The translations under genes and the position numbers were made by a program. This document shows, piece after piece, positions 33,392 through 45,988 of a DNA stretch of 64,000 bases (its first letter is position 1; each line of letters starts with the position of its first letter). The notes beneath the pieces were generated by a model. That model had not been told where the DNA came from. It made no database searches and saw only the letters and a list, made by a program, of their open reading frames with translations. The stretch is taken from assembly GCA_034509755.1 (NCBI GenBank), contig CM067545.1, positions 45,501,062 to 45,565,061 of the forward strand, written 5' to 3'. The stretch is from Anisodus tanguticus. Its lineage: Eukaryota > Streptophyta > Magnoliopsida > Solanales > Solanaceae.

Positions 33392-33670
33392 TATTAGTGA
33401 ATATTAGTAGAATATTCACCATATATTTTATAATTATTAATGTTGATCCCTTTTATATTAGGATTCTACATTATACACACTATATATATTGTATTAATGA
33501 GAAAGGCTCCCCAAGGGAGATTAAAACATTATAACATAGTATCATAGTACAATATATATAGTGTGTACAATGTGAAATCCTAATACAAAAGGGATCCTAT
33601 AATTACCATAATTATACAACACTAATAATTACAAGATATATGGTGAATATTCTACTAATATTCACTAATA
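33392..33670. repeat. Palindromic pair of short copia LTRs
   Basis: The left arm (33392-33491) and the right arm (33550-33670) are inverted copies of one LTR. The right arm has about 20 extra bases. The left LTR is nearly complete, ending 'cattataaca' at about 33533 and followed by TAGTATCATAG, a decayed Met-tRNA primer site. The right arm starts abruptly. The right arm ends exactly where TIR-coding sequence begins (33671). Confidence 0.85.
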
Positions 33671-33882
33671 TCTTTCATAGCTTTCAAGAGTTCTTCTGGG
33701 ATAGAATCGCCATGCTCTAGGCTTTTATCATCTTGAAAGGTGAATATTTCCCTGTTTCTCAAACCTTCGTACAAGTGACTTGTAAAATTTCTGCGAGTAT
33801 CTTCGCCTCTAAAACTTAGAAAGACATCGTACTTCCATTGAGGAAACTGGGACAATCTATCAAAACAAGAAGATGATGCCAT
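33671..33882 (-). pseudogene. TIR domain fragment of a TIR-NBS-LRR gene
   Basis: ATG at 33882 opens MASSSCFDRL then KYDVFLSFRGEDTRRNFTSH, LYEGLRNREIFTFQDDKSLE and HGDSIPEELLKAMK, the first half of a TIR domain. The catalytic Glu of the TIR NADase, later in the domain, is lost: the sequence is cut at 33671 by the palindromic LTR pair. I chose the 33882 ATG because MASSS followed by a short linker is the usual start in this family; an upstream in-frame ATG at 33930 is unlikely. Part of the same broken gene as 31177-31500. Confidence 0.85.
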
Positions 33883-33954
33883 GGATTCAATTAATTGGAT
33901 GAATAGATTATGGTTGTTGTAAGAGATCAATTGATGCTATATATTTCCGACAAA

Positions 33955-34658
33955 GTTATATATAGGAGATAAGAATTAAACAAGTACCACTTTAAATATG
34001 AAAGACGGGTTATACCCTAGTCAACCGATATATACACTACTATTGAACTATAGCAAGTGATAGGAAGTTTGTGTTTATATATAGGAGATAAGAACTAAAC
34101 AAGTACCACTTCAAATATGAAAGACGGGCTATACTCTAGTCCACCGATATATACACTACTATTGAACTATAGCAAGTGATAGGAAATTTGTGTTTATATA
34201 TAGGAGAAAAGAATTAAACAAGTACCACTTCAAATATAAAAGACGGGCTATACTCTAGTCAACCGATATATACACTACTATTGAACTATAGCAAGTGATA
34301 GGAAATTTGTGTTTATATATAGGAGATAAGAATTAAATAAGTACCACTTCAAATATGAAAGACGGGCTATACTCTAGTCAACTGATATATACACTACTAT
34401 TGAACTATAGCAAGTGATAGGAAATTTGTGTTTATATATAGGAGATAAGAATTAAAAAATATGAAAGACGGGCTATACTCTAGTCAACTGATATATACAC
34501 TACTATTGAACTATAGCAAGTGATAGGAAATTTGTGTTTATATATAGGAGATAAGAATTAAATAAGTACCACCTCAAATATGAAAGACGGGTTATATTCT
34601 AGTCAACTGATATATACACTACTATTGAACTATAGCAAGTGATAGGAAATTTGTGTGA
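33955..34658. repeat. Minisatellite, 119-bp unit, six copies
   Basis: The phrase 'ataggagataagaa' recurs at 33962, 34081, 34200, 34319, 34438 and 34544. Spacing is 119 bp except for the fifth unit, which has lost about 13 bp. Units differ by a few substitutions. The array starts about 75 bp upstream of the TIR start codon, in the former promoter. Confidence 0.92.
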
Positions 34659-34792
34659 AGCTTCTAAATGCTCTATTCTAGTTGGTTAAAATTATTAATT
34701 TTATTGTTAATGGGTTTTGTTTGAACTTTAATAGAAGGAAGTAGGGAGTTCCTTCAATGACCACTTCCTTACCAAAACACAATTGTAATATA

Positions 34793-35525
34793 TGTTGGAA
34801 ATTTAACTACGTGGGATTGAGTTTTTTCTGTCTTTAGTGACTTAAACACGTGGGTCCCGCATGTCGGAAACATCGTTTCTTCACACATGCCTAATCTACT
34901 AAATGAGTATATGATATTAGTGACAAGTATCGTCAAATTTCGTAAAGAAATGAAAGATATATTGGTACACAAAGTAAGGTGTTTGAGACATGAATAGATG
35001 GATTGTTTTGGCCAAATAACTCTCACATAGGTAGAAGATGGAAGGATTGAGCACTATATAAACTCTATTTTTTAGTAAGGGTTTGGGACCCCAAGAGGTA
35101 ACCCATGTGTTAAGAAGAGGGAGGACCTATGTGAGCTTGGGTTCGGGGCCGGGGGCTGTCTTCCGAAATTTTCTTTTTGGTCCTGAAAGTTTCAGAGATA
35201 ACCAAACGTTGCAACGACTCTAAAACGTCAGAAACGCCCTCCTCTTTCCTATAAATTAAACCCTTCTGTTCAGTTCGGAAAAGAATATACAGAAACACAC
35301 ACAAATCCTCTCATTTTCAGCAATCTGTTCTATATTTATTTTCTTCGCTAGAATCAACTTTACTTGTTTTGTATTGTTGATTGTTGTTGTTTTATCTTGA
35401 GAGACTATTATCCATTACCGTAAAAGCATATATCCGGGACAATTTTATCTTAAAGACAGAGAGAGTCTATCTCTCCACTCAGCTTTTGTTCTGTTTAACC
35501 TTTCTCAAAACATTTATACCTACAA
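34793..35525 (+). mobile_element. Truncated LTR of an element A/B-type copia
   Basis: Starts TGTTGGAAATTTAAC and keeps the typical order of blocks: 'cacacatgcctaatctacta', 'cgtcaaatttcgtaaagaaatgaaag', 'gggaccccaag', then the primer-like segment and the hairpin GAGAG-TCTAT-CTCTC (35461-35475). It fades after about 35525, so the last part of the LTR and the CCAACA end are missing. Confidence 0.75.
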
Positions 35526-36749
35526 TATGTACACAATGGGCAGCTAAAAAATAAATACAAGCCGATGAAGCTGCAAACAATAAAATATACATGGGAGAAG
35601 TCAAAGCACCAACGTCCCTTTATATTAGTATCTGCCAAAATTTTGTCGTCCTATTGACCAATTATTGCCTTTAATTATTTTTATTTTTTCATGAAAGTTG
35701 AAAAGGTCTTCATCCAACAAAATATTTCGCTGTCTTCAACACTGAACTAATAAAAATTAATCTAAACAAAACAGATAAAAATAAAACTGTACTAAAAAAA
35801 TTACCTTGTAATTCAATTCCAATAGAAAATAGTTCTGCAACTTGAAATGCTCGTCAAGAAATCCTTTGAAAACCGATCTCTATCATTTAGGGTTGAATAC
35901 TCAGCCACAAATACAATTTGACAGTTAAAACAATTGAATCCTAATGCTCATGTTATGCTTTCAAGTCAATTCATAATCCAAATTCAATATTAAAACTCAC
36001 CCACCCATTAATGATTATTACTGATTATCTATTAATTGGACAACAATTTCCGACACCCATTTCATTCCGTTATACTCACTCCCTTCCTCCCTCTCATTTT
36101 ACCTGTCTTTAAGGTTTTAGGCTTTTTTAGTGTGTGTATTTAGAAAATATATTACATGCAATCTAAAATTTACTTTATTTTTATTTATTTTCTTATAAGA
36201 TATAATTGGAGAATAAGTATATTAATCACTTTCGACCTCTTTAATAACAAATATAAATTTGGGGAAAATTTATCTTGATTTATTAAAACAGTCGGTAGAT
36301 ATTTTGAATTTCTTTCGAGGCAAAACAATACTTCAAACGGGATAGAGAGAAAAAATATTAGGATTAATTACGTTGTATATTAATTGAGGCAACAATGCTA
36401 TTAAATTAGGCCCACCTTTTAAAATCTTACAACAAATGACCCATATTGTATTGTCTCTCTTGACAGCAGCAGTTCCGCCGCTGCACCACCTCAGCTCCAC
36501 TACTTTACTCCCTCTCTCCTTTTATTTTTACCATCGTCGCCATCGAAACTAAAGATCGGCCGACGACTTTGTCAGTTGAGAAAAATCTGCCAGTTGAGTC
36601 AAAATCGCCTAGCCGCTGCCTTGAAATTCGTCCATCTCCCAGCCAATTTCTTGAAAATTCAACCACTGGGATTTGTTTCCTATCCTAAGATCTACATTTC
36701 CAAAAGAATCCATCATATTTTGACGATCAAAACCCAGCGAAACATTGTT
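35526..36749. other. No gene confirmed; possible truncated leader near 36450-36740
   Basis: AT-rich to about 36430. From 36460 the composition becomes gene-like ('cagcagttccgccgctgcacc', 'ccatcgtcgccatcg'), reminiscent of a first exon or 5' leader, but no protein family is recognisable. It ends at the edge of the LTR at about 36750. Confidence 0.3.
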
Positions 36750-36867
36750 GCCACACAAGGGCATCACATCATCACATCATATTGGCCTCTTCGGGCTCTT
36801 TCGTGATAGTCTGTACCAGCTGCAGGTGGTGTGCGTATATAATGCCTTTTTCACTTTCCCCAATTCC

Positions 36868-36910
<43 letters not shown>

Positions 36911-38404
36911 GTGTGCATAGCACAAGTGGTCCAGGATAACATATGAATGCAATGCAAATGAAATGCATGAATAACAATAAAACATCTGGTGTGACATAAT
37001 ATCCTTTACACCTTTGGTTAACATTCGGAACATCAACATCTTTTCCGGTGTGCCTTATTAAGGTCTTAGAAACATGCTTGGATATTCTTTCAACATAGGA
37101 GTCGATGACTTGATTATCCTTAACTACTAAGAGTAGAGTAATTTATGTAGCAACATGATAGCTATGTTTCGCACATAGAATTATGCCAAAAAGAATGAAA
37201 GAGACTTGCATACCTTGTTGTCGAAATTATCTAAGTTTTGTGGATCCTTGTAAGCTCTATGAATGATTATCTACATCATACGGATGATTTAAATCATAAT
37301 CGAATCAACATACTAGAAACAGATTCATTAAGACATTCTAGAGAACAGCTTGAACGCGTAGAACCTATATTCCTTCTATATCAAAATCTATGCATGTAGC
37401 GAAACAGCCAACCCTCATAATCCTTCTTTTTACTGCTACAATCTCCAAAACAGTACAACGATTTCACATCCAATCCCGGTACCTTACAATTACGGCAGTC
37501 CCGACAATACCCAATTCAAACTTAGCATTTTTTATAATTATTTTAGAGCTAAAGGCAGGAATTATGTTCTGAAATTGTAAAAACTTTAGGAACAAGGAAG
37601 ATTACCTCTGTTAGACATAGCGACGAGAATCGTCGAAAAACCTTTAGTCACAAAATAGTTTCCGACAAGCAGAAACCGCAGAAACAGTACCCAAAAATTG
37701 ACTCAAGCCACAACTCCTTAGACCCAAGATCTTCGGCTTGGTTTCTGAGTCTCAAGGCTTGTTTAAGGAGTCGATTTAAGATTCAAAAAGCTCTGAATTT
37801 ATTCTGCAGAAGCTTACGGAAATCCCCAATTTGACCGAGAACTCCCAGCGATTTTTCAATTGAGACTCAGTCCTTCTAACTCTGAGGTGCAAAATCTCTT
37901 CTTAGAGAAAGAGTTCTACAGAAATTGGAAAGGGGATTAAGTTTTGTAGAAGAGAAGAAGGCATGTGGATTCTGGTGAAGCTTTCATGCTGCCAGCGAAC
38001 CTTTCTCCAACTGAATCAGTGCACCGCTAATTGATAAAACAGCACGTAATACTCCACTAAGATGGTCCTCCGCTTATAATTAATTAATCCCATAATTAAG
38101 TAATTATACACGCAACTAAATTCCCGATCCTGATTCACTTAAATCCTGACGACTTACAAAACCCTCTCATACTTAATGTCATAATTCCTGTAATATAATA
38201 CTAGTCTATAATCTCTTCGGGGATACATAATTATTATATCCCCATCGGCGCACTTGTTCAATCCAATATTATTTCGGAATCACGTCCTTTTATATACTAA
38301 TTTTCTTATTAGTATATAGAAGTACAACATAAACTTTCTCGGGTCCGGGTCTACTTGCCTACGATTACGTGTTCAACCGTTACTCGAAAGTACGGGGTGT
38401 TACA
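36750..38404 (-). repeat. 3' LTR of the LARD-like element, end missing
   Basis: Matches 46680-48348 almost base for base, with a (ta)n run at 36872-36906 as in the partner (46796-46833). The counterpart of 45989-46680 is missing; the break is at about 36750. Confidence 0.88.
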
Positions 38405-38414
38405 TCCTCTCCCC
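38405..38414 (-). promoter_or_regulatory. Polypurine tract of the LARD-like element
   Basis: GGGGAGAGGA on the minus strand touches the 3' LTR start TGTAACACC at 38404. Confidence 0.8.
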
Positions 38415-39174
38415 ATTAAAAACATTCATCCTCGAATGTCGATATGACATATCTAACTCTTGTCACAATAAAAATGAACACACAGTTGACCAAGTTCAGT
38501 AAAAGCTAGAGAGGAAGTATCAAATTTGTCATTCCAATTCATCAAAAACAGGGGATACAACATTCATGGATTAATTCAGATTATCATTTAAACTGTGAGA
38601 AGATACATATGAATCTATGACTACTTCTAAAGAATAGACTCAAGTTTCATATACACACTAAAATAAACACATAGTGATACCTTCCAACTTTAGTAACCTT
38701 GTGTGAAGCAATCTTTATCTAGCTAATTGCTTATATAGAAAGTTAATAGGGTGATGGATTCTTGCCTAGGTCTATAGTATATCTTATACATTCTTTAAAT
38801 TCAAACAGTAGATAAAGAAGGTAGAGGGTCCTAACATCTAGTTTAGAGTCCTATATGCAACATAGATATTTAAAACAGTTCACAAATCAGTGCATTTAAT
38901 TATGCTTCAACTATTTTATCATCCCATGACTAATTTAGATCAAATTCCCAGGTTCCTTCTAACTTCACAGTCTCCCTGCTAGTGTTTAAACCAGTTCAGT
39001 TGATCATTTTTTTGGCACAGGTTTAAGCTAGTGTGTAGCAAACACAGCTGCTTATTTTCAACTTTGTCCCTGCCCAGGATTTACAGCAATATCTGCCTCA
39101 AAATGAAGGTAGCAATATGTGTTTGAACATGACACAATTCTTACCAAAGTGCAGCAGTGATAATAATAGCAAGT

Positions 39175-42100
39175 AAGGGTGGCCAGTGGGCCGGGACGGC
39201 CCGACCCCGCCCCGGTCTCGCCCTGACTCCGCTAAAAAAAAATGGTGGCGGGCCTCGAACTCGGGACGGGACAATGTCTCGTCCCGCCAGACCCGAGCCC
39301 GCCCCAGGCCCGCCCGACCCGACCTCGCCCCGACCCCGTCCCGACCCCGACCCCGCCCTTTGTCCCCCCTTTGCAAATATGACCGTTGCACCAACGGCCA
39401 TTTTAGATTTTGGTCGTTGGCCAACGGCCATTATAGGCCTCCTCCCCTCCCCCAACCCCCCCTACCCCTTAATATTTATTTTTAACCCATAAGTTATTAT
39501 ATTTACACTTTAACCCAATTTTCCAACTATAAATAACTCATTTTCTCTTCATCTTTCTCACAAATCTTCCTACAATCTCTCTAATCTCTCAATATATCTC
39601 TCTACAAGTCTACATTGTTTACTAAATAAGTAAGTATTCAATTTTATTTATTCATTTGGGAATTGGGAGTGAAGTTGGCAACTAGCTTGAGGATCTTCCA
39701 TCGAGCAAAGTTTCAATTTTCAACCTCTCGATTACACGTCGACGTTACGTCGGCGTTTGGTACATTCGTTCCTTCATTAAATTATTATTGTATGTTTATT
39801 TTATTTAGCGCACTTAATTTTAATGTCTTTAATTATTTATTATCATAATTAAAATGGAAGGATTAAAAGGTATGTTTAAGGGTAAGGGTAAGGGTGCTTC
39901 TTCTAGTAGGGGCAACCAGGGCAAGGGTACTTCTTCTAGTCATCTTATTCCTACACAGGATGATTTTGTTGATACTCAACATTTTCCTACAATACCATTA
40001 GATTTAGACGAGGAGCTATTTTCTGGAACTCAAGAAGACTTTAATTTAGACGATGATCTAGATGATACACTCACTAATGTTGATGACAACACACCCACTA
40101 GTGCACCTTCAACTGAAATACCTCCTATTCCCCCTAGTATGAGACGAGGTCCAAAGAAAACGACCATTAAAATCAGATGCATGGACATTTTTGATAGGGA
40201 CGTAGAGAATCAAGTAGCTATATGTAAAATTTGTAAAAATGTTTTAAAATTTAAAACTGGAAAAGGTCACAGTGGGACGGGGGGTTTAATTAGACACGTA
40301 GTAAGTGCTCATCCAGCTAGGTATGCCCAATACCAGGCTTCAAAACCGGGTGCACAAACGCCCGCTCCATCGGGACAAGGTTCACATACTGATACTATCC
40401 CGGACCAAGTACAGGATCAAATTAACCCTATGACGGGGGGAATTGTAGGCTCTAAATACAATAAACATAGAGATAGTGAAGCAATATCAAAATTAGTTGT
40501 TGTGGAGGGTTTGCCTTTTTCATTTCCTTCATCTCCCGGTTTTATTCATTACATTAGAGATATATATAATCCTGCTTTTAACGGTTTTCCTAGATCAACT
40601 GTTAAGAGAGATGTATTTAAATTCGCGCATGAATATCAACAATATTTACGTTTTTCATTATATCATTTTAATGGCAAAGTATCTATCACGTCTGATATAG
40701 GTCGTAGTACTAACGGCCATGATTATTTAACTGTAACTTGTCATTGGATAGATTATAAATGGTCTATGCAAAAACGTATTTTAGCGTATAGATAAATAGA
40801 TGATAGGCACACTTGTACTTTTATTGCAGATAATATTTATCAAGTGTGCCATTATTACGGAATAACCGATAAAATTATGACTATTACATTAGATAATGCT
40901 TCTTCTAACAATTACGCAATTACAATTTTAAAAAGTAGTTTAACTCCATCTTTTCCAGATCATTTTCATATAAAATGCGCATGCCATATATATAACTTAA
41001 TTGTAAAGGATGGTCTATCACTTTTTGAAGACATTCTTAGTAAAATACAATTTGCTATAAACTTTATTTTTAAAAGTAATAAAGTACAACGTAGAAAAGA
41101 ATATAAAAAAACTTGTCACGATTGTGGACTACCTTATAGAAAAATTCCACAAGAAGTATCCACTAGGTGGAATTCTTTATATGAGCAACTACTTGTTGCT
41201 TATGACTATAGAAAACCTATAACTTTATTTTTTAACTCTCATAATCAAAATCCAGTTGATATGATTGTAGATAGTGATTGGGTAAAAATTTCCGAACTTA
41301 TTGTATTTTTAGAGAAATTTTTTCAAGCAACAAAAGAATTTTCCAGTATATATTATCCTACTATTTCAACTATGTTGTTTTATATAACTCTGATATTTTT
41401 ATTACTTAGTGAATATATGGAAAAACCAGCTTATATGGCAGCTATTAAAAAAAAGTTTACCAAAATAAAAAAATATTTTATTCTCATTCCCACTATTTAT
41501 ATTATTGGTTCTGTATTAAATCTGACTATTAAAATAGACGGTACTAAATCACTAATTGAAACTATTTACGATTGTATAGAAGTACTACCACCTCCAAGTC
41601 CCAAAAATCTAAATCACCCACCACCTATTGAACAAACTAAAGAAGAAGTGTTGTCTAGCGTAGAAGACCAATGCAAAAAATATATAGGTTTTATCAACAA
41701 GAAAATGCTAGTAAATTACCGGCTTCCATACCATCTTCTTCATCTTCAACACAACCTCACAAAAGACATGTTGTTTCTGCGGCTAGTATTGAAAGCCTCA
41801 GAAATAAAATGTGCGGCCGTACCTCTACTACTAACCAAATTAGCGAGTTGGATATTTTTATTTTGCAGAGTTCTGTACCGTATCAAGAAGTTATCAATGA
41901 AGATGGACATGAAGACTTGCGAAATCTTTGGAGGGGAATGAGAAGACCTTTCCGACACTTTCATTGATGGCCCGAGATGTTTTGAACATTCAAGCGTCAT
42001 CAATCGCGTCGTCGAAAGCGCTTTTTCTGCCGGTAGATATCAAATTGGAGACCACAGACACTCATTAGCCGGAGACAGCTTGGAAATTGCAGTATTATTC

Positions 42101-42595
42101 AGAGATTGGATAAGAGCGGAGCGGAGAAGGTGCGGTCAACCGGAGATCAACGAAGAAGAAGATGAAAACTACAACGAAATCTTAACCGAAGGTAGTGGAA
42201 GCGATGTGGATCAATTTGACCAACAAATACCAATTCCAACCGAAGAACCACAGAAAATCATCAAGCAATTAGAACAGGTTTTTTTGAGAATGTAATTTTT
42301 TTAATTGCAATTTTATTATGTAATTTGCAACTTTTGGACAACACCACAAAGTTGCAATTTAGATTTTAGACAATTGTATTTGTATTACAAAAAAATCATG
42401 TCTATTAAATAATATAAGAGGCACAAAAACAGCCTTGGGATATTTTTATTACACTATCTTGTTTTGTTTATTGAGTTTTTTTTTATACATATGTTATTTT
42501 AAAAAAAAAAAAAGGAAAACCCGCCGGACCCCGCCCCGAGCCCGAGCTCGACCCGACCCCGCCAGACCCGAGGCCGGCCCACTGGCCACCTATAG
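39175..42595 (+). mobile_element. hAT DNA transposon, copy 1
   Basis: 3421 bp with terminal repeats AAGGGTGGCCAGTGGGCCGG and, inverted, ATAGGTGGCCAGTGGGCCGG. The 8-bp duplication tagcaagt is perfect (39167-39174, 42596-42603). Subterminal arms are very GC-rich with repeated CCCGACCC-type motifs, in contrast to the AT-rich surroundings. They are probably transposase binding sites. It sits inside the LARD-like element and carries a BED-finger transposase gene. Confidence 0.93.
39854..42295 (+). pseudogene. hAT transposase with BED zinc finger, inactivated
   Basis: ATG at 39854. A Lys/Gly/Ser-rich start and an acidic stretch precede a BED-type finger (C124, C127, H148, H153). The frame hits TAA at 40793-40795, where copy 2 keeps a Tyr codon. 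Reading resumes downstream (frame from 40844) with TLDNASSNN, the hAT block HIKCACHIYNLIVKDGL and RWNSLYEQ. It shifts near 41670 and again near 41930. The C-terminal hAT dimerisation region (SAFSAGRYQIGDHRHSLAGD, LFRDWIRAERRRCG) ends at 42293-42295. An intact enzyme would cut and paste the element. At least one stop and two shifts. Confidence 0.88.
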
Positions 42596-42603
42596 TAGCA
42601 AGT

Positions 42604-45213
42604 GACAGCAAAAACAGCAGCCCAACAGCAGCAGCAAGTAACTTCAAACAACAACCAGAACATGGTAGCTAAATGCATCAGAAAAATAACAGATATACAC
42701 AGCAACCAGCTCAATATAACAATGCCAATAACCAATGTAGCAGCTAATGGAAAACAGTTATCAGTATTCAGAAAATGGAACACAACGAACAACCAAATTT
42801 CCCTCACCAACAGTAGTCATTCCCTTTTTGAAATAACAACCACATAGCCTTAAAGCATAACTAAACAGCCTTAACAGCAACCATAAATGAGCCAGAAATG
42901 CAGCAATTAGTTGTGTTAAAGCACAGTAGATCAGCAGCCTATTTAACACAATAGGGCAGCTCAACAAGTGCAATATCTGCAACAAAACTACAGTAGTAAA
43001 TAGCAATCATTTATCTCAAGTTACAGCAACTCAGGGAAACATAGCAACATATGGCAGGAATTAGTAGTAAAACAACAGCCATAACTCAAAGGGTATAAGA
43101 TCATTTATCAAAGTGCAATATTTTGAAGACCTCACAAGTGCATTTTTGCATAGCATGGATAGCATGTCTTAAAGAAGGAGCTGAAATACACAACCTAGAC
43201 AAAGTAGCATTTCAACATATAAAAGCATATTCTTATCAATTCCAACATGATAAAATATGAAATTGAGCATTCTTGAAAGAGCTAAAATTTGTATGTTTTA
43301 ACTAAGTCCATCAGAGTTTGAGTATATGTATGACCATATGAGTATACTTATAAAGGCAAGACTAAGAAAGTTGAAGCAATAGGCAAACAATAAACTTGTC
43401 CAAATAAGTAGATTATGCTAACCACCATATTGTTTTAGCAGTAAAAATAAAATGACAAATTTGTGCAGGATAAGGGACAAAACTAGTATAAACTAGCACC
43501 TGAACAACTAGTCAGTTTTATCCTCTTATTTTATCATGGAGAAAAGAAACATTTGATCTATATATTAAGCTAAACTGGACATACAAACTTAACAAGTGAA
43601 ATTTTTAAGCTTGGAATGATATTCTTAACTTGTAAGGTTACTTGAATGGTCAACACCAATCATGAACACATATCTAAGCAGCAGACAACTAGATAAATGA
43701 AGAAACCTTCATAGGGGATACTCACAAACACAAGGCCTTAGTATCCCATGATTTAAAATCTAGAATAAACCAGTTATACATCTTTAAGATTTCAGAACAT
43801 GCAACAGTACAATGGCCAGAGTAATTGGACCAATTTGCACAGTTTAGTATCTCCTATTAGCTTAATTTGTCAAGTTACAGACCTCATGTTCACTTATACT
43901 TAGCCCCAGGTGGTTGACAAAGTTATTACAGATAAAACAACAGTATGGCAACACCAATATTTTTAATCAGGGCCACAGCACCAACAGACAACAAGGCTAG
44001 ACTTCAATTCAGTTTTTTTTATGGATCCTTAGAGCAAAGTCATGGCATGGTTATATGTGACAAGGAGATAAACACACATGATTTATACATGAAAAGGCAT
44101 ATGCATGCATGGCAGAGCTACCAGCAGGGCACATATATGATCACTTAGTATAAATATTCAACAGAGGCTATAAGATAGATATAAATGGCTTCCACATACA
44201 CAACACACATGACTTATGTAAGATTTAGATATGTTTCATGCTACATCAACTTGGGCTCAAATGTCAACAAGACAATTACTAGGGTTCAAATCATCAAGCT
44301 AGCACAATCCTAAAGGACTTAAGCTAGATCCATAATAGGTTTAACTAGCAGAGATAGGCATAATACTCTGGCAAGCAGATTAACTAAATACTCAACCAAG
44401 TACAAGTCTTATGGATTAATAGATACATTTCCTAAGAAAACAAATCATGAACTAAACTTCATTTTGGACATGTAACAACCCTCTTGGATTAGTGTTAAGC
44501 TCATTAAGGTATCGGAACATGTAAGGGGTATCCAAAATAGACTAAAATAAGTCCTCTGATTTCAATTCTTTTTGTCTAGGCAGTTTATGCCACAGTATGC
44601 ATTCATAGATCCATAGAAGTAACAAAGTATTAATAGCAAGGGCAGGACATCATGTAGTCAAATTTGAGGCTAAACATGTTATTGGAAAACCACATGTAGG
44701 CTATATTACTTCAACTCCTTGAATACCACGTGGAAAGACCAAAAATAGCAAGTCAACATACTCTCTAGGCTTATACTAAGCAAATGTTACTATGGTGATT
44801 ATGTGAAAAAGATAATAGGAGCTACACAAGTCTTTTCACTATAACCAATAAGTTATAGATTACTCTTAGCCTTAGGTTAGATCCATATCAAGTCGAAATT
44901 ATCTCTAACAAACATTAATTACTCCAAAATCAGTTCAATCAAGGTTATTATTGCCTAACTTATGCATACAAATAGTTTTAAAGCCATTTCATGACTCAAC
45001 TAAAATTACACCAAACTATACAACAACCTTATCAATCCACATACAAAATCCATATAGTCTTTTGATTAATCCAAACATATGACCATATACCGATTACACA
45101 CAATACATCAGTTATTTAAAAGCAACTAATTTAAAGATCTTATGGATTATCGGGATAGGTACTAGGACAACTTTATGATCTTGTTGGTGAATCTGCACTA
45201 TCCTATCTCGGCC
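42604..45213 (-). other. Internal non-coding body of the LARD-like element
   Basis: No coding domain on either strand. Many 'agcaacag', 'caacagca' repeats near 42600-43000. Together with 38415-39166 this forms the element body. Confidence 0.6.
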
Positions 45214-45661
45214 CTATATATGAGCCTCGATCCGACACACTTCGGAGTGAAACCCTCTTATCCTTACTACCCACTCGCCTTCTCCTTGCCTGTCTCTTGT
45301 CTTCCCCAGGCGTGTATCCCATAACATAGACCGGCGAGCCCTGATTAACGGATCCCCAAGATTGAGGACTATCCGGAATCTCAGAAGGGTCGGGGTCATT
45401 AAGCGATATGCATACCCGGTCATGGCGTGATATCTGAGGAAAATCCTATTGTACCCGTCCCTGGGATGTTCCCCCTATCCCATGGTCAGTGGGGCCCGGT
45501 ACTGACACTAAAGTCCTTGGTGAAGTCGGAACTCCCCTCACCCCACTTCCAGCCGGGAGAACCGAGAGTGTTCGAGCAGGTGACTCATAAAGATCTTCAG
45601 ATAGATCCTCCTCTATAGACTCCATGATTTCTGATGGATCTGAGTCCATATTATAACTCAC
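45214..45661 (-). pseudogene. Gag-like leader ORF remnant of the LARD-like element
   Basis: On the minus strand the frame from 45661 (MSYNMDSDPSEIMESIEEDL) is acidic and Ser-rich. It stops at 45446, and a second frame follows at 45423-45214, rich in Arg (RLGKTRDRQGEGEW). No zinc knuckle or capsid motif can be recognised. It lies about 300 bp inside the primer-binding site, the usual place for Gag, which is the main reason for the call. Confidence 0.4.
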
Positions 45662-45971
45662 CTCTTTTATTTCAATTCTGTAACCCTCTGACCCGTGCCA
45701 GCGGGTGGTATCTGTCTAACATCTTGTCTTGCGACAATACTCGCATTCTTATTATCCGAGTTGCTTCTCATTGTGGACTTTACTGCAGTTCAAATGATAA
45801 AATTTGATTAGGAAGCAATACTCTCACGACTCAGCTCTATCGAACGATCTAGATTATGAAAGAATGAAACAACTCTAAATGCCCTGTAGCCTCCTACTTA
45901 TAAGTGTGGCGCGCAACACACCATAACCAAGAATCTACTAGACACGGCTTGTAGACTCCCTAGGACAGACA

Positions 45972-45984
45972 TGCTCTGATACCA
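45972..45984 (-). promoter_or_regulatory. tRNA-Met primer-binding site of the LARD-like element
   Basis: TGGTATCAGAGCA on the minus strand, four bases inside the 5' LTR end, complementary to the 3' end of initiator-Met tRNA. Confidence 0.88.
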
Positions 45985-45988
45985 AGTT

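Noticed and set aside
33955..34658. CRISPR or satellite array
   Set aside because: 119-bp units are directly adjacent with no spacers; local six-copy minisatellite.
36872..36906. (TA)n run as a functional site
   Set aside because: Ordinary microsatellite also present, at different length, in the partner LTR (46796-46833).
39098..39492. Pro/Arg-rich ORFs on both strands
   Set aside because: Products of the GC-rich hAT arm; codon composition mirrors the repeated motif. The same applies to 50941-51195 and 53905-54147.
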